A DNA stretch of 64,000 nucleotides from Diphasiastrum complanatum (lineage: Eukaryota; Streptophyta; Lycopodiopsida; Lycopodiales; Lycopodiaceae), in assembly GCA_029204225.1 (NCBI GenBank), contig CM055103.1:25432656-25496655 (forward strand), given 5' to 3'. The notes beneath the pieces are model-generated. The model was not told the origin of the DNA. It searched no databases and saw only the letters and a list, made by a program, of their open reading frames with translations. The position numbers and the translations under genes are program-made. This document shows positions 42,601 through 53,100 of the stretch, piece after piece. How positions within the stretch are numbered: the first letter of the stretch is position 1; each line of letters opens with the position of its first letter.

Positions 42601-45600
42601 TCAAGCATTGCTACTACTTTCTCTCTCCTTGAGGGCGCCTAACCCTCTCCCTCTTCTTCTTCTCCTTCTTCTTCTTCTTCTTGTATATGGAGATTGAATG
42701 TTAGAAGGATCTTGGCACTTTGATTTCCTACATGGTATCAGAGCCATGGATTTTCTATGCTTGATTTAGGGCGCCATACCAAAAGAGATCGTCTTCACTT
42801 AGGGACACAAGAATTCAGCACCTTTGCTGATTTTTTGGAGTGAAGATCCATTCAGTTTTGACTCTTTTCTGTTTTGCAGGAGGGTGCCACACATCAAAGG
42901 AGATAATAGGATTTTGGGCGTGCAAAACTCAGTTGGTTGTTTGCTGATTTTTCAGGTTGCAGGAAGGCGCCATTAATTATTTTCTTCAGGGCTGCTTTTA
43001 GGTCGCCCACATCGTGTAGGTTTATCCTACTTCCGTTGGTTTGTTGCTGCCCTATTTTTCAGATTTGCTCCTTTGCAGGAGGGCGCCCATCTACAAGCAA
43101 TTTTTATCTTCTGATTTGGCTGAAAAATCAGCAAGGGTGCTGATTTTATAATCCTCTTTTTTTTGCTTGTTTCTAGGTGTGGAAGAAGGCGCTAATTTTT
43201 TGTGATGATCCGATCACATTCCAAGGCTGAAAATTGGACAACATATTACCATTTGTAGGATGTTTGCAACAGCCCTATCCGTGTGTGTTCACACTTTTTG
43301 GCAAGAAAAAAAAGCTTTGTTGGAGGCTAACCTAATTCTTTGCTTGCTGGTTTTTTGAGTTTGAAGCTATTTGAATTCAACTCAAAGCACACCAAAGTAG
43401 GCACTAAATATCCACTTTATTGATTTCTTTTCAAAGTACATGGCAAGCTTCCAGCATAAACACATAATCCTCAAGCACCCACTTAACCCTGACCCTTTCC
43501 TAATGTCGACACATGGCGAGCCCCTTGCAAAATCAACACTTGCCACTTGGCAGTACCCTGACACATTGGCAAGTGGGTTCACTCATGTTCACTCATGCAC
43601 TGGACCAAGTGTCCCAATGAGCATATGGCACGTGTCTCGTTGACCGCTCAACTCTCCTACTTTTTAGGAGGTTAGTCCAGCAGCCCCTAAATTAAGACCC
43701 AGTACCCCTATACTAAATATAAGTAGGACAACAAGTTACCAAAAACCTGCTATTTACATTTTTTACAAAACACCACAGGCCGGTGTGAGCCATTTTAATA
43801 TCTACAATTTACAATTTACAAGTCCGACGTGTTCACAGTGAAGCAGGAATATAAGTACATAACATCTGCTCTCACCCAACAAAGACTCTTGTGTGGGAGA
43901 AAATGATGAGAGTTGTATCAAAGATTGGTTCAAAGTGAGAGGGGCCTGGCATGGAGCAATTGAGGACTAGGGAGTTGATTATTGAGAGTGACTCCATGAA
44001 GAAAAAGATAGAGCCCCTTAGGAAAACTTGGGAGAGGTTTGGTTACACCATAATATTAGATGGCTAGAGCAGTGCCCAAAAGTGCCATATTATTATATAT
44101 TGGTGTCTTCTTGCATGAGCATGATGGTCTTGAGAGCCATTGAGACATTGAGGCTGGCATTGTGGTGATGGGGGAGTACATTTTAAGATAGTGCGATTAC
44201 TCTGCATGATGAAATTGATGGTCTAAGACTGTTTGGTTGGACTTCATAGGGTTGAAGATTGCATGTATCCTTTGTTATGCCATGACATTGCTATATATTT
44301 TCCATACAGACATGCAGTTCTCACTTGAGATCTTTGTCCAAGTTACGACTTGCTAGTTTGTGTTATTTCTTTCTATCGTTATTGGAGCTTTTTGTCCACT
44401 AGCTATGCATTCTAGTTAGAATTTGAGCAAGCTAAAGTGATGAAATGGGGAACTTTTTGTGAGGAAGTATAGATTTTAGTTCTTTGGCTTGGCAATGGTA
44501 TATTATAGTATAGTTGATGCAATAATGTTGATGGCTTCCTTTCGGTTGGCACGTGTGCAAGCAAATCTTCAGTTCCTACTGGGTTAGTAGATCACAATGG
44601 CAGTTCAACTTTAACCAAATTAGACAAATATCAAGCTATATGTATCAATTGTCTGGCATTGATTTGTTCTTTGCAACTGTTCACATAAAACTATATATTT
44701 GATCAGTAATTTTTTGTCAAATCACCACTCTAGTGATTTCCTTCCTTTATTGATGAGAAAGCTATACGAGCTTTATTTTGGTCACTTTTGATTTTCCCTT
44801 AGCGTTGCATCCAGGTAGTTCATTCACATCCAAAATGTCAAGATATTTTACTGGAACAATTTGAAAGGGAACTTGTGGAGCTTGTTGTGCTGACTATGTT
44901 GATGCATTATTTAGTTCCCAATTTTGCAAGTTCAACCTCGATGGGGATGCACCTTGCTTTGAATTATGAGCAGCTTGTTGATGTTATTAAAGAAATTCAA
45001 AGTAATGAACTCTCATGGCATTAAATGTCTACGTACATTATCTAGTTGATCTCTTCTTTTGTAGAGGCTACCACTGTGGAGGTGTGACTTGCTGGAGTAA
45101 TTATTGTTGTGGCTGAGCTAACATAAGCATGAGCTTGTTGTTTTTCTGCATGAAGTCCTTTGCATCTCCATGATAAATGATCATACACAAGTCACGAAAA
45201 CTGCAATAACTTTGTTGACAATCACAAGTAGAATGCCCCTCTTGATTCTAGATACAACACGTCTTTACTCCTTTTGGATTGATATCTTCAGTAATTTTTT
45301 TTTCTTCATTTTAGTGTCCCTTTTTGGGTCTTTTTATTTCTCTTTTGTTGTTGTTGACTTCTAGACTTCAGATGAGGAAGAGAAGGATGATGAATTATAC
45401 ATACTCTATTTTAGGTCCATAGGTGAGTAGAGTTATTCAAGAGAAATTGACCTAAGGCTAGTGTAGCATAAATTGTTGGTATTGGCCCTAGGTTTAAAGG
45501 ATACTTTTAGCGGTAAGGCTATGACTCTTGGTCTAGGGCTTGGGACAAGTCATAGAACCACTAGAAATGGACATTTATGGAGAGTTTTTGATTCCATAAG

Positions 45601-47709
45601 CACTCTGGGAAATATGGCTTGGGTCTAGGGGGTTGGGACAAATCATAAACCAGTAGATGCATGGAGAGTTGTTGATCCCATAAGCACTCTTGAGAATATG
45701 GCTTGGGTTGTAGCCATATAAGAGTGGGCTTGGACATTCGTCGACATCATTCGTAAGTGCTTGAAATATAAGATGAGCTCGTAGATCCTTCAAAACATAG
45801 GTGAGGTGAGTGAGTTGTATGGGATGCCATAACTATAGTCAAAGGGAGAGATCTAGAATGTTGTGTATGGGAGAAGTCCCAAGTTAGGGGTGAGCATGGA
45901 TTCACTCTATGGTTGGGTTTGGTGGTTCACATGTCCCTATCCTTGGTGTTCAGCTACTCGGTTGGGCTCACGGTAGTATTAGATCTACAGGAACTATACC
46001 GCTTTGCCCATGATAGTTATCAAGACCTTTTCAAATACTCCTCCTATAATTGTTCTAAATATCATCCTCTTCAAGTTGTTGAGTGGTGCTAGGAATTATT
46101 TTTTAACTTTTTATTTGGTACAAGCAGTTGTAATTGATGCATACCAAAAAGAGGACAACTATTAACTTGATATGGGTGGTGAATAAACTGACATGGAAAT
46201 TGAAGTGCACTTACTGACTTAGCATAGTCACCCCTACAATTTGCGTGCTGGAAATATTAAGATATATGTTAGCCTTTTACTATGATATTATAGAAGAAAT
46301 AGCTATATTCATAAGAGATCCTTTAATCACATAATGTGAAACTATTAGGATCAAGTAGTGAAGTATAAATGTGTAACAATGCAGTCATATGCAACAGAAT
46401 TATAGAAATACTACATGTTTTCATGTTTGTGCTTTTGTGCATTGTGTAAATATTTGTATGTCCTTGCTATTCTCAATACAAAGTTGCTTAATCAAAGATG
46501 AGAAGTTGAAATAAAATATTTACTGTCATAGGCTAGATTTGTTTGGACCAAAAACTTAGAACCTTGCACAAGACAAGGGATTCACACAAGAACAAGTTTT
46601 TCTCCTCTCAAGCTAGTTTCTTAAAGCAAAATCCGGTTGTTATTTTGAGAAATTGAATTCGTTGTTGTAGAACGTTTTCAAGTACCAAGCTGCAAACAAA
46701 TACACAAGATAACAATGCAGACAAAGTAAGAGAGCATACAATTTTAAAAAAACTACTACTTTTTAACATAGATCATAATACAAGTGACAATAGGTTGCTT
46801 GCAAGCCCAAACAAAACAAAACTTTGCCAGTTTGAATTCTCCTACAAAGAAGCTAACAAACCATAATTAGAAAAAAGCTACTAACGCTCTAGATTAGTAT
46901 AGGAAGGTTATAGAGACACCATCTTTGTTCGAACCTTTGAGATAGAAGAATCTATAGATTCCACCTTCTAAAGACTCACCTAGTTTTTGCTTACTTATTA
47001 TTACATTATGAATCTATTTAAAACAATCAATCAAGTACATTTTTAGAGAAGAAAGGGTGAATGATCCTTTAGTCCGCTATGATCTATGGTTGGAAGCTCA
47101 TAACAATATTGTCAACCTAGCTTTCTTGATAATTTGACTCAACCTAAAACACTAAGTAAAACACCTCACGAAAATAATGCTAGGCAAATAGTCTTTCACA
47201 TGAAACACGAATGATATATGAAAGTGTTCCCAATATCTAGGTCAATCGAGTGTACTTTATGCATGCTTTCATTCATCCAAGAAGGCTTGATTATAGGCAA
47301 TATAAGCCTTTTTAGTTTGAAATTTTTTATATTGACAGATAAATTTGCAGTTTTAGAGCTATTGCAAAATGCATGTATTGTAGCAATATTCACTATTCAC
47401 TTTGTAACTTATCTTTAGGATGTTATGGCTAGAGTTGGATAACAAATCCTAATTGCTTGAATGTTTCATGTTTGGTAGGGAACACGTGATGAAGTTGTGG
47501 ATTGCTCACATGGTAAGCTTCTATGGGACCTTTGTAAGAACAAGTATGAGCCACTTTGGATAAAAGGAGGTGGTCATTGTGACCTTGAGCTCTATCCACA
47601 ATATATTCGTCACTTGCGCAAGTTCGTATCTTCATTGGAAAGATCATCATTAACAAAAAGTAGGTCGAGAAAAAAGTTCTCTTTGTTAGGACGAACCATT
47701 TCAGCTTAG
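36644..47709 (+). CDS. ABHD17-type alpha/beta hydrolase (acyl-protein thioesterase family), five exons
   Basis: Exons 36644-36945, 39979-40015, 40191-40427, 40545-40592 and 47479-47709; all introns are GT-AG and the joined frame is open for 284 residues. The N-terminus [17 protein letters not shown] carries a Gly2/Ser6 arrangement that fits N-myristoylation. The hydrolase fold shows [11 protein letters not shown] (75-84), [12 protein letters not shown], the nucleophile elbow GQSVGSG (Ser147), the acid loop GTRDEVVD (Asp212) and GGGHCDLE (His241). Animal ABHD17 proteins remove palmitate from membrane proteins, and plant relatives share the triad; the plant substrate is not shown here. Exon 2 is only 37 bp. 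Introns 1 (3.0 kb) and 4 (6.9 kb) have taken in retrotransposon and palindromic elements. No disruption was seen, so it is a probable working gene. Confidence 0.95.
37117..37250. repeat. Imperfect ~57-bp tandem repeat in intron 1
   Basis: Roughly three diverged units containing CATTTATAGAG(C/T)AACA and A(C/G)A(A/G)GAAAAGAG, about 57-60 bases apart. Confidence 0.55.
37905..38720 (-). mobile_element. Ty3/gypsy gag-protease remnant in intron 1
   Basis: Minus strand: a gag tail ([20 protein letters not shown]), then a knuckle-like [14 protein letters not shown] (first Cys changed to Tyr), a gap with frameshifts, then the protease motif [11 protein letters not shown], where the active-site Gly of DSGST is Arg. 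Antisense to the host gene. Non-functional. Confidence 0.75.
38721..39978. other. Intron 1 sequence, nothing recognised
   Basis: AT-rich intron sequence up to the acceptor TTTTTCAG at 39971-39978. No element ends or coding motifs identified. Confidence 0.5.
41405..41925. repeat. Palindrome-ended element (ACCGTGG type) in intron 4
   Basis: The left end has two nested hairpins: a 16-bp outer stem (41417-41432 with 41481-41496, GCAGTTCACCACGGTT) and an 11-bp inner stem (41435-41445 with 41454-41464). The right end has an 11-bp hairpin (41901-41911 with 41915-41925, ACCCACGGTTC). Between them is an imperfect ~89-bp duplication (AGTCATGCAGC at 41551 and 41640). It looks like a ~520-bp non-autonomous foldback element. 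No target duplication was confirmed. Confidence 0.7.
42198..42278. repeat. Direct repeat, left copy, flanking an LTR
   Basis: About 81 bases from GCACTGGACCAAGTG to GGTCAGTCCA, ending exactly at the LTR start (42279). A close copy lies at 43597-43679. Confidence 0.85.
42279..42732 (+). mobile_element. Copia-type LTR in intron 4
   Basis: 454 bp, TGTTAGAAATAATAAATGG ... CTACA. TGGTATCAGAGCC at 42733-42745 is a typical tRNA-Met primer-binding site. It holds a CTTCTT microsatellite near 42650-42682. The antisense LTR at 60556-61813 is the same family. This would be a 5' LTR whose element body is mostly missing. Confidence 0.92.
42733..43370 (+). mobile_element. Primer-binding site and leader of the copia-type element
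   Basis: Starts with TGGTATCAGAGCC. The leader repeats a G(G/A)AGGGCGCC-like word about six times (near 42767, 42881, 42962, 43013, 43078 and 43185), often after a 'GCTGATTTTT' word. The last ~100 bases (TTCACACTTTTTGGCAAGAA, then TGTTGGAGGCTAACC) recur antisense at 63461-63560. No gag frame follows; the element is truncated near 43370. Confidence 0.75.
43597..43679. repeat. Direct repeat, right copy
   Basis: Near copy of 42198-42278 with about a dozen differences, 1.4 kb downstream. It is followed by unrelated sequence instead of the LTR. Confidence 0.85.
43680..45529. other. Intron 4 sequence, nothing recognised
   Basis: No coding motif or element end could be supported. A short hydrophobic frame at 45170-45364 has no recognisable family. 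Confidence 0.5.
45530..45715. repeat. Tandem duplication (~92-bp period) in intron 4
   Basis: GGTCTAGGG recurs at 45530 and 45622, followed in both units by TTGGGACAA(G/A)TCATA and CCATAAGCACTCT, with several mismatches. Confidence 0.8.
45716..47478. other. Intron 4 remainder, nothing recognised
   Basis: AT-rich intron sequence to the acceptor TTTGGTAG at 47471-47478. No repeats or coding motifs stood out. Confidence 0.5.
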
Positions 47710-48017
47710 AGTGCACAATGCTTATTTTCACATTACTTGGTATAGGTTGTTGTATAGTGTAACATCTTGTTGCCCAAGCATTTTATTCATTGGCACTATT
47801 TTGATGGTTATTCAAAATCTACCCGTCCATGAATATATGGAAATCCATAGGCATTGGCGACTCTCGGAATTCTTAACGCATCAAGTTTTCGACCTTGTTC
47901 CATGTTGAAAGTGTGCTTTAGGATGGAAATACTGTACTTGACCTGTTACAAAGAATGTGCTATCCAATTAATTTAGGTTTTTTTATCATAATTGTGTATC
48001 AATACTTATTCAAATAT

Positions 48018-48020
<3 letters not shown>

Positions 48021-48100
<80 letters not shown>
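48021..48100. repeat. (CT)40 microsatellite
   Basis: Exactly 80 bases of uninterrupted CT about 310 bp after the hydrolase stop codon, in its 3' flank. The flank 47710-48407 has no other recognised feature. Confidence 0.98.
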
Positions 48101-48102
<2 letters not shown>

Positions 48103-48407
48103 CACGTTATATGAACTTAATGAGTTTAGCTAGTTAAAGCAAGAATTTGTATGAACAATGTATGCCAATTCTCAAAATTTTGATTCTTTTGCGATACATT
48201 TTGATAGTGCTAATACTCCATGCTCAACTTCAAATGTAGAACGCTTGTTCTCTCTTTAGCAACCACATAAAACTACTGTCTTTCATGTAGAACTATTTTT
48301 TGTTGATATACATTTGTTCAAGTCTAATCTCTTCGTGAGCTAGCACTCATCTTTGACAATCATTTTTGAATATCTTCCAATGTGAAACTAGAGGACTAAT
48401 CTTGGCT

Positions 48408-48912
48408 TAAGAGCCTATAGTGACTCGGATTTTCAGGTGACAAAGTGGATAGAAGATCAACAAGTGCTTTTGTCACCTTTCTATGAAATGGAGTAGTATC
48501 ATGGCTTTCAAAAAAGCAAAATACCATCTCCTTATCTTCCACAGAATCTGAATACAAGGCCTTGACATCAACATGCAAGGAGTTCTTGTGGCTCAAAAGG
48601 CTATTGGTGGAGCTTCATGTCATGGAGGAGGAGATCCCTATCATCTATTGTGACAACCAATCAGCCCAATCACTTGCAACTAATCCTACATTTCATGTAA
48701 GGAGCAAACACGTCGAGATTGCTCATCATTTCGTGAGGAAAAAAGTGCAAGCCAAAGAGATCAAGCTCCAACATGTGTCATCATCAAGTTGCTTGGCTGA
48801 TTTGTTTACTAAATCTTTACCTAAAGATTCATTTGTCAAGCTTAGATCTTCAATTGGAGTGATTAATAAAAGGCCTCCAAGAGATGGCCAAATTACTAGT
48901 TTTGAATACTAG
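48408..48912 (+). mobile_element. Ty1/copia RNase H fragment
   Basis: Reads YSDSDFQ, shifts frame, then DKVDRRSTSAFVTFL (a TGA follows), NTISLSSTESEYKALTSTCK, CDNQSAQSLATNPTFHVRSK, VEIAHHFVRKKVQAKEIK and ADLFTKSLPKD. The second half, 48562-48912, is a single open frame. It begins abruptly with no RT before it; no LTR was found after it. Confidence 0.9.
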
Positions 48913-48996
48913 ATACCAAAACAAGCTTTAATTCTATATAATATAGAAAATGTTTTTTTCATAATTATTCTACATACATTCACTTCCAAAAGCGCA

Positions 48997-49052
48997 CAAC
49001 AAATGGCCCACAAGAGATGGCCAGCAACAAATGGCCCACAAGAGATGGCCAA
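48997..49052. repeat. Tandem repeat, 28 bp x 2
   Basis: CAACAAATGGCCCACAAGAG recurs at 48997 and 49025. A related AAGAGATGGCCAA also occurs at 48880 in the RNase H tail. Confidence 0.85.
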
Positions 49053-49500
49053 CAACTAGTAGTAAATAATGTTGTCCATAACAAAGATGATACATAACAC
49101 ATGCTACATAAACAAGTCCGAAAATCCAATACTAGCATAGGGCCAAAATATGTCTTGCAACCAAAAAATCTAGCGAGTTGTAAATAACCTAACCGGTACA
49201 TGTCTGTAGAACTTTTTTGGAATTCTCATGATTGGGACACATTTTTTTCCCTAGCCAATATTTGGAAGAACTCAGAGGTTGTGAGGTGGGGTTGATGCAT
49301 TATCATGTTGTTATCAATGTCCATTCCCAATACGACTATGTAAATAAAGTACATGTCAAACACTATGAACTCTATCCAAAATGGATCAAATCTTGAAACC
49401 ATACTCTAACTTGATCTCATTGAGGCTAAATACTTTCTTCAGGATTTAAGTGTCCTCATTGGATGTTTCGCTTACTCTCAAAAGAAGTTCACAATATGTC

Positions 49501-52500
49501 TCAAAACATGAAAAAACTCCTTTTTTCAAACTGAGTACTAAACTCATTCTTGCTCTTACTCAATTTAATGGCATACAAATGATGGTACCATATCTTGCCT
49601 TCTAGATATTTTGAAAACATAATCAAGCCACCAATGACAAGAAATAATTCCAAACTAAAGACTTCATTCAAAACTAGAATAGTCTTACTTGATCTTTGAG
49701 ATGAACAAATCTCAACTAAGCAAGATACAACATCAACCAAAGAAAGAGAATCATAGGTGAGTACAATAGAATGAATACCACCTTCACTTATCCTTTCTTT
49801 TCCATGAAAATAAGAACAACAAGGACTCGGCCTTGTAACATGAAGATCTCCTTGGATATGCATGTTGAGGATACTCCTCCTCAAACCTCGACCCCATCAT
49901 AAGTTGACCATTCATAACAGAAATAACTTGTGATGCAAAATGAGATACTATGCTCTCGGCCCCTTCCAAGATTGAAAATAGATCTTCAAAATCGATAAAA
50001 TCTCCATGCTTAAACACCTTCGAAATAGAGAGTATAAAGGCTATGTAGCCTTCCTTGGTGGATAAGCATCCAACCATGATCCATAGCCTTGGATCTCCAT
50101 GCTTCCTTGCTTCCAAGAAAACACATGCAAAGCAATAACCTTCAAGAACACTAAGGTACACAACCTTAGGCTTATAATTGAACAAGACTCCATATAGTGC
50201 ATTCCTTCCAATAGCTCCATAACTCCAAAAAGCTTTGCATAATGAAAAATACACATGCATCATGAAACTTGAAGAGACAAGACATAGCCTTTGGTTACTT
50301 GTGAAACCATCAATAAAAATGTAAAAAAACAAGAGGTAACTTTCTTGCTTGTTGATGAAGAAAGGTCAACATCCGAGTGTTCCAACTCCAAAGGATGTTT
50401 TGTCTTGGTAGAAGACATCAAATATGGATCCTCATATGATTTTGCCATAGAACAAGCCACTATTGGCTTGATCTCCTTGACCATTGAAGACATAGATATG
50501 AAATTGGAAACATGCAACCTCCTATGCCATACTTCCTCCTTAGAAACACAAGTCATCAACGCAAAATCACAAGTACTTGCATTCTCTTGTAAATCTAACT
50601 TGAAAATGACACCATATCTAGATCCACTTGCTAGGATCTCATCACCTTTCTTATGAAACAATTATTGACATTGAATTCCACTTTAAAACCATCGTCAAAT
50701 AACTTTCCAACACTAATCACATTCTTTGTGAGATTAGAAACATAAAGTACATTGGAAAGTGATAAACTCATAGAAGATGCAAGATCCAAGGAACAAATTC
50801 CAACTCCTTCAATTGAACATCACCAACAGCACTGTATATTGATTCTTGAAGTTCTTGATAAGATTCAATAGAAATAAAAGAACTCTTGGTGCTACTCATG
50901 TGTGATGATGCACCACTATCAATATACCAAGATACATCTTTAAAAGGAGTAGAGGAGAAACTAGACATAATGAGAGATGCTTCTCCTTCACTTGCATGTG
51001 AGTTTTCTATGATAAAATTGGCTTGATCTTTTGGAGTCTTCTTCTTGAAGATAGAAGAATGAGTTGAGTCATCTTCTACTCCTCCATAGTCTTTGTCCTT
51101 TGATTTGTCCTTGGAGAAGGCTTGAGAAAATTTTTCTTGCTCCTCCCTCTTGACTTGTCCTTGGCAGAGTGAGCTTTTCCATAACCACCATCCTTCCTTG
51201 AAAGTGTGTTGATCTTCAGCAGCTAGTTCTTTTGCCTGCGTTCTTCAGCAATAAGAACATCATGCAGAGCCTCCATAAATGGTAGCTCCTCCCTGAAGCA
51301 TTTCACAAAATTTGAATACTCCTCAATAAGTCAATCAAGGACTAGTTGAACAAGTTCACTGTTCTAAAGAGCATCACCAATGCCAGCTAACTCTTGATGA
51401 AGATCCTTAACTCTCATTACATAATTTGAAGCACTCTCATCAACTCTTTGGAAACTAGAAAGATCTGATTTCTAAGAGTAAGTAGTCTTGATGTGATCTT
51501 TGCTTCAAAAATGTTCTTAAGCATTTCCCAAGCCTGCTTGGCCGAGTTGCAAAACCTTATTTCTCTCAACATCTTATCAGAGATGTTTATCTTAATGATA
51601 TGAAGAGCAATTCTTGCTCTTTTCTTGAACCTTTGAGCCTCATCATAAGCTTCAAGTTCAACTTCAATTCCTAATACAATGTCCATTACACCATAAAGAA
51701 CCAACAAAGATTCTGTTCTATCATTCCAAATTGAATAGTTGGAGGTATTCAGTCTTTTACTAGCTCCTAAGAGATAACCTCCTATAGATGCCATGAATGT
51801 GAAGACTCCTTGTAAATTGGACAACAAAATGGAATTGAATTGTTGCTACTCTTTCACTATAGGAACCAAAAACAATTGGGTGCACTACCAAATCCTATAT
51901 AAAATCTTGCAACAGCTATGTGAGTTCTTGCTCACAACAGAAAATCAATCACTTTGAACCTGGATCTAGCCTCTATCTTCTGATGAAGCACTTATAAGTC
52001 AGATGTCAAATTTTTCCACGAGCTTCAAATGAATGAAAAACACTTTAGAAACACACATTCAACTCAAACACAACCCTTTGTGTGAAATGATATGACTATG
52101 ACAATAGAAACTTGTCTTATCCAATTCTATCTTTGATTGAATACCAAAAACTGTGAATGATGAATCATACATGCAATATATTCAAATAAAAAAGTGTCCA
52201 CTCGGATTTTGGGCCACTCCCTACCCTTATTAAAAGGCTAATAACTTTCTCTAGGGTCATCAAAATGATTTGAAACCAATTGCACTAGAAAGTAGACTCT
52301 TCTAGCTTTTCAACAAGCTATAATGTTAGTACCTTTGGACCTAGCATCAAGGAAATAGAATGAAATGATGTATTCTGGATTTCACATGCATAAAAAGTCA
52401 GAAATCTGTACATCCTCTGTTCTGGACTGAGAATATTAGTTCTAACCTCATTGATCCAAAAACTATTCAAGAATACATAGCAAAAAAGTGCTAAACAGCT

Positions 52501-52568
52501 TCCTAGCTTGAATTGTCAAAAAAGTCTTCATACACTTGATGTTAGTAGCATTCAAAGCATGGTTTGAT
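49501..52568 (-). mobile_element. Ty1/copia element, decayed, antisense
   Basis: Reading downward from the primer-binding site: gag starts at 51794 (MASIGGYLLGASKRLNTSNY; later RVDESASNYVMRVKDLHQEL, ELVQLVLD) with stops and a lost zinc knuckle. Protease at 50968-50768 (WYIDSGASSHMS). Pre-integrase and integrase start at ~50660-50260 (EEVWHRRLHVSNF, HPLELEHSDV). The integrase core after the first Asp is deleted, and a diverged integrase C-terminal half follows at 50332-49880 (AFWSYGAIGRNALYG, NYKPKVVYLSVLEGY). RT is not recognisable below ~49880. Many stops; non-functional. Confidence 0.85.
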
Positions 52569-53100
52569 GGCTCTGATACCATGTGAAAAATCCAGCATAT
52601 TCATATGTGTGGGGAACCACAACAAAAGTGTGAACGATCTTTACCATGCTTTATGGTGGCACACAGATCACCTGCAGAGTAATACTACAATCTACCAATA
52701 GATCTGAGGCTAGAGCACAATCTAGAATGCTACAGATCAAAGCTACATTATTTCCTCACAAATAGGGAAAGTACACAAGCAAAATAATGTATGAAGCATA
52801 CACCAATCTCGAGTTAGAGAGAGAATACCAAAAACAAGCAAAATAACATGAGATCCAATTTTGACATTATGACCTTACCAAAGCTTGATTCATCATTAGA
52901 AATGAATGAGAACCATATGTACATATATAGGAGAGCCTTAGCTCGTCGTACTACTAGAATTCAATTCATTTCCTACACCTATTCAAGTGTAAACTACCAC
53001 TATATTGACACCTAACAGCTTGCATGCAGAAATTTGCACCTAACTTCTACCTACTTTCTCCATATGTCAGTTTCTCAAATATGAACCTACAATTATACTT
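52569..53100 (-). mobile_element. Primer-binding site and LTR of the antisense copia element
   Basis: On the minus strand TGGTATCAGAGCC (52581-52569) follows directly after an LTR ending TTTTTCACA (52590-52582). A TATA-like CCTATATATG lies near 52921-52932. The outer LTR limit was not found and the value given is arbitrary. Confidence 0.8.

Noticed and set aside
42733-42746. tRNA-like sequence match (TGGTATCAGAGCC), also at 27232 and 52569
   Set aside because: These are retrotransposon primer-binding sites complementary to a tRNA 3' end, not tRNA genes; no cloverleaf follows.
45170-45364. Short hydrophobic frame in intron 4
   Set aside because: Phe/Leu-rich translation of T-rich intron DNA; no support as a gene.
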